This document shows positions 47,045 through 56,283 of a stretch of DNA of 64,000 bases, one piece after another. Numbering within the stretch: position 1 is the first letter of the stretch; every line of letters begins with the position of its first letter. The notes under the pieces were generated by a model. The model was not told the DNA's origin, did not search any database, and saw only the letters and a program-made list of their open reading frames with translations. The stretch is from the NCBI RefSeq assembly GCF_040419245.1, contig NZ_JAZHOH010000001.1:4154001-4218000 (forward strand). Reading direction: 5' to 3'. Position numbers and translations under genes: made by a program. Source of the DNA: Ewingella sp. CoE-038-23. GTDB lineage: Bacteria > Pseudomonadota > Gammaproteobacteria > Enterobacterales > Enterobacteriaceae.

Positions 47045-47892
47045 CCGTTATCCCTCGCTCTAAGGGCTAAGCCCATCGCCAGCGCGAATGCCGCAGGATT
47101 AGCGGGCAGCGGCGGGGAAAACTGGGTCAATGCGCGAAAAGGCGACCAAGAGCCGACACCTTGCGGCAACTCTTCAACCCTCGGACTGCTGAACAGCAGC
47201 TGTTCATCGCAGAGTTTTGCGGCCCGGTACTGCTCTTTTGCCAGACTAGCGAGTTGGCTGATGTCTTTGACTTCCTGCGCGTCAAACACACCAAATTGGA
47301 AAGGCAGCCCGTGTGGCGACGCCCACAGCCAGCCTTCATCAAGCCGGTGCAGCAGCAGTTTTTCCGCGCTTTCCCCCGCGACGCTTGCCGCCAATTGCAG
47401 AGCACAGGGCGCCAGCTCCACCACTTCCGGCGTGAGATGAGATGCAGCCAGAAAACGCTGCCACTGCTGCAGCTCTTCGCGGCGGGCCGCCGTGACAATG
47501 ATGTTTTGCGCGTCCATCGGCGCGGCGCGGTAGTCCATCACCAGTTGCTCAACGCTGAGCGGGAAGTGTTTTGCTCCACTGGCAAAGATAAAAGCGCTGC
47601 GGGCGGCGCCAGACAGCCGGACATCAGGCTGGGGGAGGCTGTGCTGCATAACCCGATGAGCAGGAAGGCAAATTCGCAACGAAATTTTTACAGGAAGGGT
47701 GCTGCGCCAATTCGATAAAATAGCTGAAAGCGCCGTGGTCTCATGTAAAATCCCCCCGCGTAAAGAAAGTGGGGGCAGAGGATGCTCCCACCACTGCCTC
47801 AGTTGCCAACCGTAATGTCGCCGTTGGACGGCGATCGCTCGGGCAAAACCAGCTTGAATATCCAGGCCTACCTGCCATGCTTGTGATCGCAT
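47032..47892 (-). CDS. hofM: PilM-like assembly protein HofM
   Basis: A 286-residue protein related to PilM/ComA-type actin-like ATPases (E. coli HofM 259). It begins with QAWQVGLDIQAGFARAIAVQRR, the first phosphate-binding strand of the fold. It is the first gene of the hof cluster, overlapping the fused hofN-P frame by 13 bp, and is divergent from mrcA across a 121-bp interval. It should act at the cytoplasmic face of the inner membrane with HofN and HofO. Confidence 0.85.
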   Translation of the reverse strand: MRSQAWQVGLDIQAGFARAIAVQRRHYGWQLRQWWEHPLPPLSLRGGILHETTALSAILSNWRSTLPVKISLRICLPAHRVMQHSLPQPDVRLSGAARSAFIFASGAKHFPLSVEQLVMDYRAAPMDAQNIIVTAARREELQQWQRFLAASHLTPEVVELAPCALQLAASVAGESAEKLLLHRLDEGWLWASPHGLPFQFGVFDAQEVKDISQLASLAKEQYRAAKLCDEQLLFSSPRVEELPQGVGSWSPFRALTQFSPPLPANPAAFALAMGLALRARDNGCCR

Positions 47893-48013
47893 TTGCGTCT
47901 GATCTCCATATCGTCAAGTTCATAAAAGAACGTATCCATGTCGTAGGCTTGCCTTTATACTACCGCGCGGTTGTTTATAAACTGCCCAATTGCCACTAAA
48001 TGGGAAATCTCAG

Positions 48014-50569
48014 GTGAAGTTCGTAAAGTATTTTTTGATTCTTGCAGTGTGTTGCATTTTGCTGGGAGCAGCCTCGATATTTGGCTTGTACAAATATATC
48101 GAGCCACAGCTTCCTGACGTTGCCACGCTTAAAGACGTGCGCTTGCAAACACCTATGCAGGTTTATAGTGCTGACGGCGATTTGATCGCCCAGTACGGTG
48201 AAAAACGTCGTATCCCGCTGAAACTCGACCAGATCCCACCGGAGCTGGTGCATGCCTTTATTGCGACGGAGGACAGCCGTTTCTACGAGCACCATGGCGT
48301 TGACCCTATCGGTATTTTCCGTGCGGCTTCCGTGGCGCTGGTCTCCGGCCATGCGTCCCAAGGTGCGAGTACCATTACTCAGCAGCTGGCGCGTAACTTC
48401 TTCTTAAGCCCTGAACGCACCTTGACCCGTAAAATCAAAGAAGCGTTTCTGGCTATCCGCATTGAACAAATGATGAACAAGGATGAGATCCTTGAGCTTT
48501 ATTTGAACAAGATTTATCTGGGCTATCGCGCTTACGGCGTGGGCGCTGCGGCACAGGTCTATTTTGGCAAAGAGGTGAATCAGCTGACGTTGAGTGAGAT
48601 GGCAGTGATTGCCGGTCTGCCAAAAGCGCCATCAACCTTCAACCCGCTCTATTCTCACGATCGCTCGTTGGCCCGTCGTAATACCGTTCTGGCCCGTATG
48701 CTGGATGAGAAATACATCACGCAGGCCCAGTACGATCAGGCTCGCGCTGAGCCACTGGTTGCCAATTACCACGCCCCGCACATTGAGTTTTCAGCCCCTT
48801 ACCTGACCGAGATGGTTCGTCAGGAAATGGTGAAACGTTATGGCGACAACGCCTATAACGACGGCTACATGGTCTACACCACCATCACCAAGAAAACCCA
48901 GTTGGCGGCGCAAGAGGCCGTGCGCACCAACGTGCTGAACTATGACATGCGCCACGGCTATCGCGGGCCATCGAACCAATTGTGGAAAGTGGGTGAAACG
49001 CCGTGGGATGAGCAGAAAATCGTTCAGTCGCTGAAAACCCTGCCAGTCTACGGCCCGCTGTTCCCAGCCGTGGTGACTCAGGTTGACGGCGAGCAGGCAA
49101 CGGCGACCATGGCCAACCGCGCGGTGATTTCTCTGCCGTTTAGCGGCATGCGCTGGGCGCGCCCTTACCGTACTGACAACAGCCAAGGCCCGACGCCGAA
49201 GAAAGTCTCTGACGTGGTGCAGCCGGGCCAGCAGATTTGGGTGCGTAAAGTCGGTGACGTTTGGTGGTTGGCGCAGGTTCCTGATGTCAACTCGGCGCTG
49301 GTCTCCCTCAACCCGAATACCGGTGCTGTTGAAGCGCTGGTCGGCGGTTTTGATTTCAACCAGAGCAAGTTCAACCGTGCGACGCAGGCTCTGCGCCAGT
49401 TAGGTTCGAACATCAAGCCGTTCCTGTATACCGCGGCGATGGACAAGGGCCTGACGCTGGCAACCATTCTTAACGACATGCCTATCACTCGTTGGGATGC
49501 CGGTGCCGGTCAAGATTGGCGTCCGAAGAACTCCCCTCCAACCTATGCTGGGCCGATCCGCCTGCGTCAGGGTCTGGGAGAGTCTAAGAACGTGGTCATG
49601 GTGCGTGCGATGCGTGCGATGGGCGTAGACTACGCGGCGGAATACCTGCTGCGCTTTGGGTTCCCAGCGGCCAACATCGTTCACTCCGAGTCGCTGGCGC
49701 TGGGTTCTGCTTCCTTCACTCCGTTGCAGGTGGTTCGTGGCTATGCGGCTCTGACCAACGGCGGTTATCTGGTTGACCCTTACTTCATCACCAAAATCGT
49801 TGATGAGTCAGGTCAGGTCCAGTTTGAAGCGAAACCAAAAATTGCCTGCCGCACCTGTAATATTCCGGTGATTTACGGCGACACGCAGAAATCAGCCGTG
49901 CTATCTGACGACAACGTCGAAAACGTGGCGGTTTCCAGCGAAGGCAATAACAACAACAGCGTGCCGATGCCAAAACTGGAGCAAGTCCCAGCAGGCCAAC
50001 AGCCTGCGGGTGAAGACCAGTATGCGCCGCACGTGATCAGCACCCCGCTCTCCTTCCTGATCAGCGATGCGCTGAACACCAATATCTTTGGTGAACCAGG
50101 TTGGATGGGCACCGGCTGGCGCGCGGGTCGTGACCTGAAGCGTAACGACATTGGCGGTAAAACCGGTACAACCAACAGCTCGAAAGATGCCTGGTTCTCT
50201 GGCTATGGCCCGGATGTTGTAACCTCAGTGTGGATTGGTTTTGACGATCACCGTCGCGACCTCGGCCGCACCACGGCTTCTGGCGCGATTCCTGACCAGA
50301 TCTCAGGGGCGGAAGGCGGCGCGAAGAGTGCTCAGCCAGCGTGGGATGACTACATGAAAGCCGTGCTGGAAGGCGTACCTGTGCAGAAGCAGACGCCTCC
50401 GCCGGGTATCGTGACCGTCACTATCGACAAGCAGACGGGCAAACTGTCTGATGGCGGCGGTGCCAGCCGTCCTGAGTACTTTATCGAAGGAACCCAGCCA
50501 ACCGAGCACGCCGTGCACGAGGTGGGGACAACGATCATGGACAACGGTCAGGAACACGAGCTGTTCTAA
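48014..50569 (+). CDS. mrcA: Penicillin-binding protein 1A
   Basis: An 851-residue bifunctional peptidoglycan synthase (E. coli 850). N-terminal membrane segment KYFLILAVCCILLGAASIFG, then the glycosyltransferase domain (EDSRFYEHHGVD with catalytic Glu, GASTITQQLARN, KIKEAFLAIRIE), an OB-like insert, and the transpeptidase with SxxK in LGSNIKPFLY and KTGTTNSSKDAW. GTG at 48014 is used because it gives the E. coli N terminus KFVKYF; an upstream TTG at 47990 is less likely. A strong terminator follows. Confidence 0.96.
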   Translation: MKFVKYFLILAVCCILLGAASIFGLYKYIEPQLPDVATLKDVRLQTPMQVYSADGDLIAQYGEKRRIPLKLDQIPPELVHAFIATEDSRFYEHHGVDPIGIFRAASVALVSGHASQGASTITQQLARNFFLSPERTLTRKIKEAFLAIRIEQMMNKDEILELYLNKIYLGYRAYGVGAAAQVYFGKEVNQLTLSEMAVIAGLPKAPSTFNPLYSHDRSLARRNTVLARMLDEKYITQAQYDQARAEPLVANYHAPHIEFSAPYLTEMVRQEMVKRYGDNAYNDGYMVYTTITKKTQLAAQEAVRTNVLNYDMRHGYRGPSNQLWKVGETPWDEQKIVQSLKTLPVYGPLFPAVVTQVDGEQATATMANRAVISLPFSGMRWARPYRTDNSQGPTPKKVSDVVQPGQQIWVRKVGDVWWLAQVPDVNSALVSLNPNTGAVEALVGGFDFNQSKFNRATQALRQLGSNIKPFLYTAAMDKGLTLATILNDMPITRWDAGAGQDWRPKNSPPTYAGPIRLRQGLGESKNVVMVRAMRAMGVDYAAEYLLRFGFPAANIVHSESLALGSASFTPLQVVRGYAALTNGGYLVDPYFITKIVDESGQVQFEAKPKIACRTCNIPVIYGDTQKSAVLSDDNVENVAVSSEGNNNNSVPMPKLEQVPAGQQPAGEDQYAPHVISTPLSFLISDALNTNIFGEPGWMGTGWRAGRDLKRNDIGGKTGTTNSSKDAWFSGYGPDVVTSVWIGFDDHRRDLGRTTASGAIPDQISGAEGGAKSAQPAWDDYMKAVLEGVPVQKQTPPPGIVTVTIDKQTGKLSDGGGASRPEYFIEGTQPTEHAVHEVGTTIMDNGQEHELF

Positions 50570-50590
50570 TGGCCTAACGCCTGAAACAAA

Positions 50591-50622
50591 AAAGCCGGTC
50601 TGCATCATGCATGACCGGCTTT
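50591..50622. terminator. Bidirectional terminator between mrcA and nudE
   Basis: AAAGCCGGTC and GACCGGCTTT form a perfect 10-bp stem with a 12-base loop, flanked by A and T runs, serving the convergent mrcA and nudE genes. Confidence 0.93.
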
Positions 50623-50668
50623 TTTTATGTCTATTGCTGGGAGAAAGCGGCTAAGTAAAGTCAGCGGC

Positions 50669-51226
50669 TTACATCGCGTTTCGCGTCAGGAAATCGTGAG
50701 CGAGGAACAGCGCGCTGACGTTACGCGCTTCATTGAAGTCAGGCTCTTTCAGCAGTTCCAGCATGCGGGCAATCGGCCAGCGCGTTTGCGGCAAAGGCTC
50801 CGGCTCATCGCCTTCCAAACTTTGCGGGTACAACCCTTTGGCAATCACGATATTCATCCGGCTGGAGAAATAAGAGGGTGCCATGGTCAGCTTCGAGAGA
50901 AACTCTAACTGATTAGCCCCGTAGCCCACCTCTTCCATCAGCTCACGGTTGGCGGCTTCAAATACCGTTTCGCCCGGATCAATCAGTCCTTTTGGAAAAC
51001 CCAGCTCATAGCTGTCGATACCCACGGCGTACTCGTGAATCAGCAGCAGATCATCGCCGATAACCGGCACAATCAGCACTGCTTCGCGATTAGAGGGGCG
51101 CATACGCTCATACACGCGCTGCACGCCATTACTGAAGGAGAGATCGACGGATTCGATAGTAAATAAGCGAGAGCTGGCAACAGTCTCCACTTTTAGAATC
51201 TCAGGTTTTTGCAGGTGCTTATCCAT
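50669..51226 (-). CDS. nudE: ADP compounds hydrolase NudE
   Basis: A 185-residue Nudix hydrolase (E. coli 186). The Nudix box is readable around GLIDPGETVFEAANRELMEEVG. It hydrolyses ADP-ribose, NADH and diadenosine polyphosphates. GGGGAAACC precedes the ATG at 51226. It is divergent from igaA and convergent with mrcA, as in E. coli. Confidence 0.96.
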   Translation of the reverse strand: MDKHLQKPEILKVETVASSRLFTIESVDLSFSNGVQRVYERMRPSNREAVLIVPVIGDDLLLIHEYAVGIDSYELGFPKGLIDPGETVFEAANRELMEEVGYGANQLEFLSKLTMAPSYFSSRMNIVIAKGLYPQSLEGDEPEPLPQTRWPIARMLELLKEPDFNEARNVSALFLAHDFLTRNAM

Positions 51227-51700
51227 GGTTTCCCCAATTTATTGTTCACCTGACACGGTGTCGCAATGGGTTTCAGTTCATTGTCACTTGATGGCATTGT
51301 GCGTTAATGCGAACCTTCATCGCAATATTTGTGCAACATAAATTCGGCAACCTCAACAAAGCTGAACAATTTCGCAGAAATAACTAGGTGATTTACGTCG
51401 CAATTTATATAAACACCCATTAACAAAAAGCACGACGCATAAAAATAGGATTATACCGATACCCGCTTCGTTAAGAATATTGGTATGATCCAAAGTGGCT
51501 GTTTTTACGTGATAAGTAGGCGGTATACGCCACATTCGGCTCACAAAAGAGAGCCGCTAAAAACAACCCATGAATTAATCCTTCCCAGCACAGTTTAAAT
51601 CGTGCTGATGGATTTCATTGTTAAATCTTTGTTTTGATAGACTATTTGCACTTATGAATTCACAGCGTGTTGATACAAATCATCTTAATCAGGGGATCGG
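51227..51700. promoter_or_regulatory. nudE-igaA divergent intergenic region
   Basis: A 474-bp AT-rich non-coding interval that should contain the nudE and igaA promoters. Small inverted repeats are present (for example CAGCAC/GTGCTG at about 51587-51608), but nothing identifiable as an RNA gene or operator. A minus-strand frame at 51353-51544 has no family resemblance and is not called. Confidence 0.45.
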
Positions 51701-53848
51701 ATGAGCACAGTAATCGTGACACTATTCTTATTGTGTATCACCGCAATTGCCGCAGGCGTATTCTTCTGGTTTATCGTCCGACGTCGCAATACTGCATCTT
51801 CAACCGTGCATTTCAGCAAACCCAATCAGCGCAAGCTTACGCAGCATGAAAGAGATGCCGTTGAGCAATATTTGCGTCAACACGAAAAACTGAGCCAAAC
51901 GCCAATTACTCATCGCAGTAACCTGATGGTTTTGCGAGATAAACTGACGCTCACCGCCAAAAGTGAAAACGTCTACGCGGTCACGCGGGCGATCACCCGT
52001 TACGGCGTCGCCAGCGAAGATCCCAATAAATGGCGATATTTCCTCGAAACGACCGAAGTGCATCTGCCGCCGTTTTGGGAACAGTACATCGCGCAGGAAA
52101 ACCACGTTGAGCTGATTAAAACCCAGACCGTCCCCCTGGTTATCTCGCTCAACGGCCATTCACTGGTCAATCATATTTACGAACGCTCGGCCCCGGCCCC
52201 TTCCGTTATCCCGACTCCTCCGCAAAACGCCTCGATTCGCCATGAAGAGAGTGAACACATTCAGTTGGTCAAAGTTCGCCATGAAACCCGCGAAGAGCAC
52301 GCCCTGACGCGCTCCAACGGCGTGCGCGAAGCCATTGCTATCTCGGCCATTATGCTGCTGCTGTTTATTACTCTGGTAGGACCGGCGGTGATCCTGCCGT
52401 GGACGCTGGCTCTGGCGGTAGTGCTGGCGGGTTGGGTAAGCTGGCGCTACTTGGCTGAACGCCTGGGCAAGCATCGCAAAGAGATCCACTGTCTGCGCGG
52501 CCAGCCTAAGCGCTGGGGCCTGTTTGGCGAGTCGAAACAGGGTGATATCAGCAATATTTCTTTGGGCGCGGTAGACCTGATCTATCCGCCGCACTGGCAG
52601 CCGTTCATTGCCCGCGATCTGGGTCAGCCGACCGATGTTGAAGTCTATATGAACAGCCAAGTGGTGCGTCAGGGCAGTTACCTGTCGCTGCATGACGAAG
52701 TGAAAAATTTCCCGCTGCAACAGTGGGGTAAGAATCTGGTGCTGGCTGCCAGTGCCTTGGTGCTACTGCTGGTTTTGCTGATTTATGTCCCACTCGGATT
52801 ACCTCTGAAACTCAGCGTCGCGTGGCTGCAAGGCGCGCAGAGCACCCAGGTTAACAGCGTGCAAGCGCTGGAGAAAACGCCGCTGCGGGTTGGCGACACG
52901 CTAAAAGTTCAGGGCACCGGCATGTGCTATGTGCCGCCAGAGAGCGCCCGCGCCGCGCCGACCAGCTTCATGCCATTTGACTGCTCTGGCATTTACTGGA
53001 ACGAAGCCGCGCCGCTGCCAATACCGGAATCAGAATCCATCGACGCTGCCACCGCGCTGCTCACCACGGTGAATACTCAGCTGCATCCAAACGACAGTGG
53101 CACCGAGCAGAACATCAACCCACAGCTCGCCACCGCGATTGAAAAATCGGGCATGATCCTGCTGGACGACTTCTCAGATATCGTGTTGAAAACGCAGACA
53201 TTGTGCAGTAACAGCGATGATTGTGTGCGGCTGAAAAACGCGCTGGTTAATCTGGGCAATGCCGACAACTGGGCAACGCTGGTTAAGCGCGCCAAATCTG
53301 GCACCCTGAAAGGCATGAACGTGTTACTACGCCCGGTAAGCGCCCAGTCGCTGAGCGAACTGGTCAATACCGCCACTTCGTCATTCTTCGCGCTGGAAAC
53401 ACGCCGCGCGGCACAGGCGCTCAATAGCCCACCGCCGGGCGGCTTCTTAATCAGCAATGATGAAGGCAAACAGTTGGTCGACCAGCCTGCCCCGCCGGTT
53501 TCCCTCTATGCCTATAGCCCGTTAAACCAGTGGAAACAGTTGCAGAATCTCTCTTCCATGCTGCTGCATACGCCATTCACTGCCCAAGGAGTGATCACCA
53601 GCATCAACGTTGACGCCAACGGCACGCGGCATATTTCACTGCACAGCGAGCCGGATATCTCGACGCTATGGCGCTATTTGGGCACCAGCTTGTTGTTGAT
53701 TCTGTTAGTGGTTTGCTTAGTGGTGAACGCAGTGCTGTTGGCAAAACGCATGTTGAAAGACAAACATCGGATGAATGACATCCAGCATTACTACAACAAC
53801 TGCTTCAATCCGACCATCGTCACGCCCGCGCCTCACACGCTGAATTAA
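51701..53848 (+). CDS. igaA: Inner-membrane negative regulator of Rcs, IgaA
   Basis: A 715-residue membrane protein (E. coli YrfF/IgaA 711). An N-terminal membrane segment (about residues 2-24), a cytosolic region, membrane pairs around 207-250 and 345-370, a periplasmic domain (about 375-650) containing the paired cysteines seen in GTGMCYVP, FDCSGIYW and TLCSNSDDCVRL, and a C-terminal segment around 655-680. It restrains the Rcs envelope stress phosphorelay by contacting RcsD and is essential in Rcs-intact cells. Context next to nudE and yrfG is conserved. Confidence 0.94.
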   Translation: MSTVIVTLFLLCITAIAAGVFFWFIVRRRNTASSTVHFSKPNQRKLTQHERDAVEQYLRQHEKLSQTPITHRSNLMVLRDKLTLTAKSENVYAVTRAITRYGVASEDPNKWRYFLETTEVHLPPFWEQYIAQENHVELIKTQTVPLVISLNGHSLVNHIYERSAPAPSVIPTPPQNASIRHEESEHIQLVKVRHETREEHALTRSNGVREAIAISAIMLLLFITLVGPAVILPWTLALAVVLAGWVSWRYLAERLGKHRKEIHCLRGQPKRWGLFGESKQGDISNISLGAVDLIYPPHWQPFIARDLGQPTDVEVYMNSQVVRQGSYLSLHDEVKNFPLQQWGKNLVLAASALVLLLVLLIYVPLGLPLKLSVAWLQGAQSTQVNSVQALEKTPLRVGDTLKVQGTGMCYVPPESARAAPTSFMPFDCSGIYWNEAAPLPIPESESIDAATALLTTVNTQLHPNDSGTEQNINPQLATAIEKSGMILLDDFSDIVLKTQTLCSNSDDCVRLKNALVNLGNADNWATLVKRAKSGTLKGMNVLLRPVSAQSLSELVNTATSSFFALETRRAAQALNSPPPGGFLISNDEGKQLVDQPAPPVSLYAYSPLNQWKQLQNLSSMLLHTPFTAQGVITSINVDANGTRHISLHSEPDISTLWRYLGTSLLLILLVVCLVVNAVLLAKRMLKDKHRMNDIQHYYNNCFNPTIVTPAPHTLN

Positions 53849-53875
53849 TCTTTTCTGGTTACAATGAACACCTGA

Positions 53876-53910
53876 CTTCCCTCACGCCAGCCTCGGCGGC
53901 GTGAGGGAAG
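53876..53910. other. Long GC-rich stem-loop between igaA and yrfG
   Basis: CTTCCCTCACGCC and GGCGTGAGGGAAG form a perfect 13-bp stem with a nine-base loop, 27 bp after the igaA stop. There is no following T-run, so it may be an mRNA 3'-end or processing structure rather than a canonical terminator. Confidence 0.6.
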
Positions 53911-54002
53911 GATGTGCTACCCTGCCGCTTCCTCTGCCCTTTATGATATTTCTCTCCCAGCAACGGCACTCAAGTCGTTCACCGTGGAGATATGGAGCCT
54001 GT

Positions 54003-54707
54003 ATGCCACCGGAGTTTGACTGGAATAACATTGATACCCTGCTGCTGGACATGGACGGCACGCTGTTGGATCTCGCCTTCGACAGCCAGTTTTGGCTGCA
54101 AGATGTCCCGCAGGCGCTGAGCCAACAGCGCAGCCTGAGCTTCGAAGAGGCGCGGCAATATATTCACGCCGAATACCTCGCCGTCCAGCACACCATGAAC
54201 TGGTACTGCTTTGACTATTGGTGCAACAAGCTGGATCTGGATATTTACCAGATGACCACCGAGGTCGGCCACAGGGCGCGCCTGCGCGACGACACCCTGC
54301 CCTTTTTGCAGCATTTACGCGCCAGCGGCCGCCAGACCATTTTGCTGACCAACGCCCATCCGCACAGCCTTGAGGTCAAGTGCCAGCACACCGGTTTGGA
54401 CCAGCACCTTGATTTATTACTTTCCACCCACACATTTGGTTATCCAAAGGAAGATCAGCGTTTGTGGCAGGCGGTGCAGCAGAAAACCGGTTTTGATCCA
54501 CAGCGCACCCTGTTTGTGGATGATGGAGAACCCATCCTCAATGCGGCAAAAACCTTTGGTATCCGCTATTGTCTGGGTATAGAAAATCCCGACTCTACGC
54601 TGGCGAACAAAGCGTTTGAGGCCCATCCTTCGATCACTGACTACCTGAGCCTGCTGCCGTCCATTCAGCCCGTGACAGGCCGGGAAAGCCGATCGTTGCT
54701 GACCTAG
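54003..54707 (+). CDS. yrfG: GMP/IMP nucleotidase YrfG (HAD family)
   Basis: A 234-residue HAD hydrolase (E. coli YrfG 222). Motif I is LLLDMDGTLLDLAFD, motif II is ILLTNAHPHS, and motif IV is FVDDGEPILNAA. The E. coli enzyme dephosphorylates GMP and IMP. The ATG at 54003 has GGAG upstream and gives the family N terminus; a 34-codon extension upstream is rejected. hslR follows after 9 bp, so the genes form an operon with hslO. Confidence 0.93.
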   Translation: MPPEFDWNNIDTLLLDMDGTLLDLAFDSQFWLQDVPQALSQQRSLSFEEARQYIHAEYLAVQHTMNWYCFDYWCNKLDLDIYQMTTEVGHRARLRDDTLPFLQHLRASGRQTILLTNAHPHSLEVKCQHTGLDQHLDLLLSTHTFGYPKEDQRLWQAVQQKTGFDPQRTLFVDDGEPILNAAKTFGIRYCLGIENPDSTLANKAFEAHPSITDYLSLLPSIQPVTGRESRSLLT

Positions 54708-54716
54708 GGGAGAAAT

Positions 54717-55121
54717 ATGAAAGGCAAAACGCCAGAGGATGACAACGGGGTTCGCCTCGACAAATGGCTGTGGGCCGCGCGGTTTTACAAAACGCGAGCC
54801 TTAGCGCGTGAGATGATTGATGGCGGCAAAGTGCATTACAACGGCCAGCGCGGCAAGCCGAGTAAGCTGGTTGAAGTGAATGCCGAAATCAAACTGCGTC
54901 AGGGAAATGATGAAAAAACCGTCGTGGTTCTGGACCTGACAACCCAGCGGCGAAGCGCCGAAGAGGCGCAAAAGCTTTATCAGGAAACTGAACTAAGCAT
55001 TACCAGCCGAGAGAAAATCTCTGAGGCGCGTAAAATGAATGCCATGCCACATCCTGATCGGCGCCCTGATAAGAAGGAGCGCCGCAACCTGATTAAATTT
55101 AAATATGGCGATGCCGAATAA
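54717..55121 (+). CDS. hslR: Heat-shock ribosome-associated protein Hsp15
   Basis: A 134-residue S4-domain RNA-binding protein (E. coli 133). The S4 domain is RLDKWLWAARFYKTRALAREMID, followed by a basic C terminus (HPDRRPDKKERRNLIKF). It rescues stalled 50S subunits carrying nascent peptidyl-tRNA. GGGGAGAAAT precedes the ATG. It is 9 bp after yrfG and 30 bp before hslO. Confidence 0.96.
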   Translation: MKGKTPEDDNGVRLDKWLWAARFYKTRALAREMIDGGKVHYNGQRGKPSKLVEVNAEIKLRQGNDEKTVVVLDLTTQRRSAEEAQKLYQETELSITSREKISEARKMNAMPHPDRRPDKKERRNLIKFKYGDAE

Positions 55122-55151
55122 ACGGAAAGTCGCTTAAGTAGAGAGAACAGT

Positions 55152-56036
55152 ATGTCCAATCATGACCAATTACACCGCTACCTGTTCACAAACCACGCTG
55201 TGCGCGGTGAACTGGTTTCCCTCAGCGAGACGTTTGAGCAAATCGTCGCTGGCCACGACTATCCGGCAGAAGTTCGCACCTTGCTGGGTGAGATGTTGGT
55301 GGCGACCAGCCTGCTGACCGCCACGCTGAAGTTTGATGGCGACATCACCGTACAACTTCAGGGCGATGGCCCACTGAAGCTGGCGGTTATTAACGGCAAC
55401 AACAAGCAAGAGATGCGCGGCGTGGCCCGTCTGCAAGGCGATATCGCCGCCGATAGCTCGCTGAAGCAGATGATTGGCAACGGCTACATGGTGATCACCA
55501 TTTCCCCAACGGAAGGTGAGCGCTATCAGGGCGTGGTTGATTTAGAAGGCGAAACGCTGGCGGAATGTCTCGAAAACTACTTCCTGCGTTCAGAGCAGCT
55601 GCCAACGCGCATCTTTATCCGTACCGGCGAGTCCGAGGGTAAAGCCGCGGCGGGCGGCCTGCTGCTGCAAGTGCTGCCTGCGCAAGAGACTGACCCGGAA
55701 GAGTTCAGCCACCTGTCACAGCTGACCACCACCATCAAAGCGGAAGAGCTGTTCACCCTGCCAGCCACCGAAGTGCTGTACCGCCTGTATCATCAGGAAG
55801 AAGTGACGGTCTACGAACCGCAAGACGTCTGCTTCCGCTGCACCTGCTCCCGCGAGCGTTGTGCAGATGCCCTGATGACCCTGCCGGGCGAAGAAGTGCT
55901 CGAGATGCTGGAAGAAGATGGCAAAATCGAAATGCACTGTGATTACTGTGGCAGCGATTACGCGTTCGACGCCATGGACCTGGCAACCTACAAAGCCAGC
56001 GGCAATCTGCCGGACGCCGACAGCGCCGTTCACTAA
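55152..56036 (+). CDS. hslO: Redox-regulated chaperone Hsp33
   Basis: A 294-residue Hsp33 holdase (E. coli 292). The C-terminal redox switch holds the four zinc cysteines, CTC in [11 protein letters not shown] and CDYC in [10 protein letters not shown]. Oxidation of these cysteines releases zinc and activates the chaperone. The N-terminal core has [23 protein letters not shown] in the usual place. A hairpin terminator lies about 22 bp downstream. Confidence 0.97.
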   Translation: MSNHDQLHRYLFTNHAVRGELVSLSETFEQIVAGHDYPAEVRTLLGEMLVATSLLTATLKFDGDITVQLQGDGPLKLAVINGNNKQEMRGVARLQGDIAADSSLKQMIGNGYMVITISPTEGERYQGVVDLEGETLAECLENYFLRSEQLPTRIFIRTGESEGKAAAGGLLLQVLPAQETDPEEFSHLSQLTTTIKAEELFTLPATEVLYRLYHQEEVTVYEPQDVCFRCTCSRERCADALMTLPGEEVLEMLEEDGKIEMHCDYCGSDYAFDAMDLATYKASGNLPDADSAVH

Positions 56037-56058
56037 ACGCCATAAACACCATCAAATA

Positions 56059-56083
56059 CGGAGCAATGTCTGACATTGCTCCG
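56059..56083 (+). terminator. Stem-loop terminator after hslO
   Basis: CGGAGCAATGT and ACATTGCTCCG form a perfect 11-bp stem with a three-base loop; the following GCTTCATTCAATT is only moderately T-rich. Confidence 0.7.
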
Positions 56084-56283
56084 GCTTCATTCAATTACTT
56101 TACTTTCGTTACACCGTCTTCGTGCACTGTCTCTCAGAACTGCCAAAAAACCCGCCATAGATGCCATTCTTTGAAGAAAACCGCAGATAAAAAGCCATAA
56201 ATCTTTACAATTGCAGTGCATTTCATTTTACATGGCGGCCACAAAGCCGTTCAGATTTGACCATCCGATCTAGGAGCAGGGAC

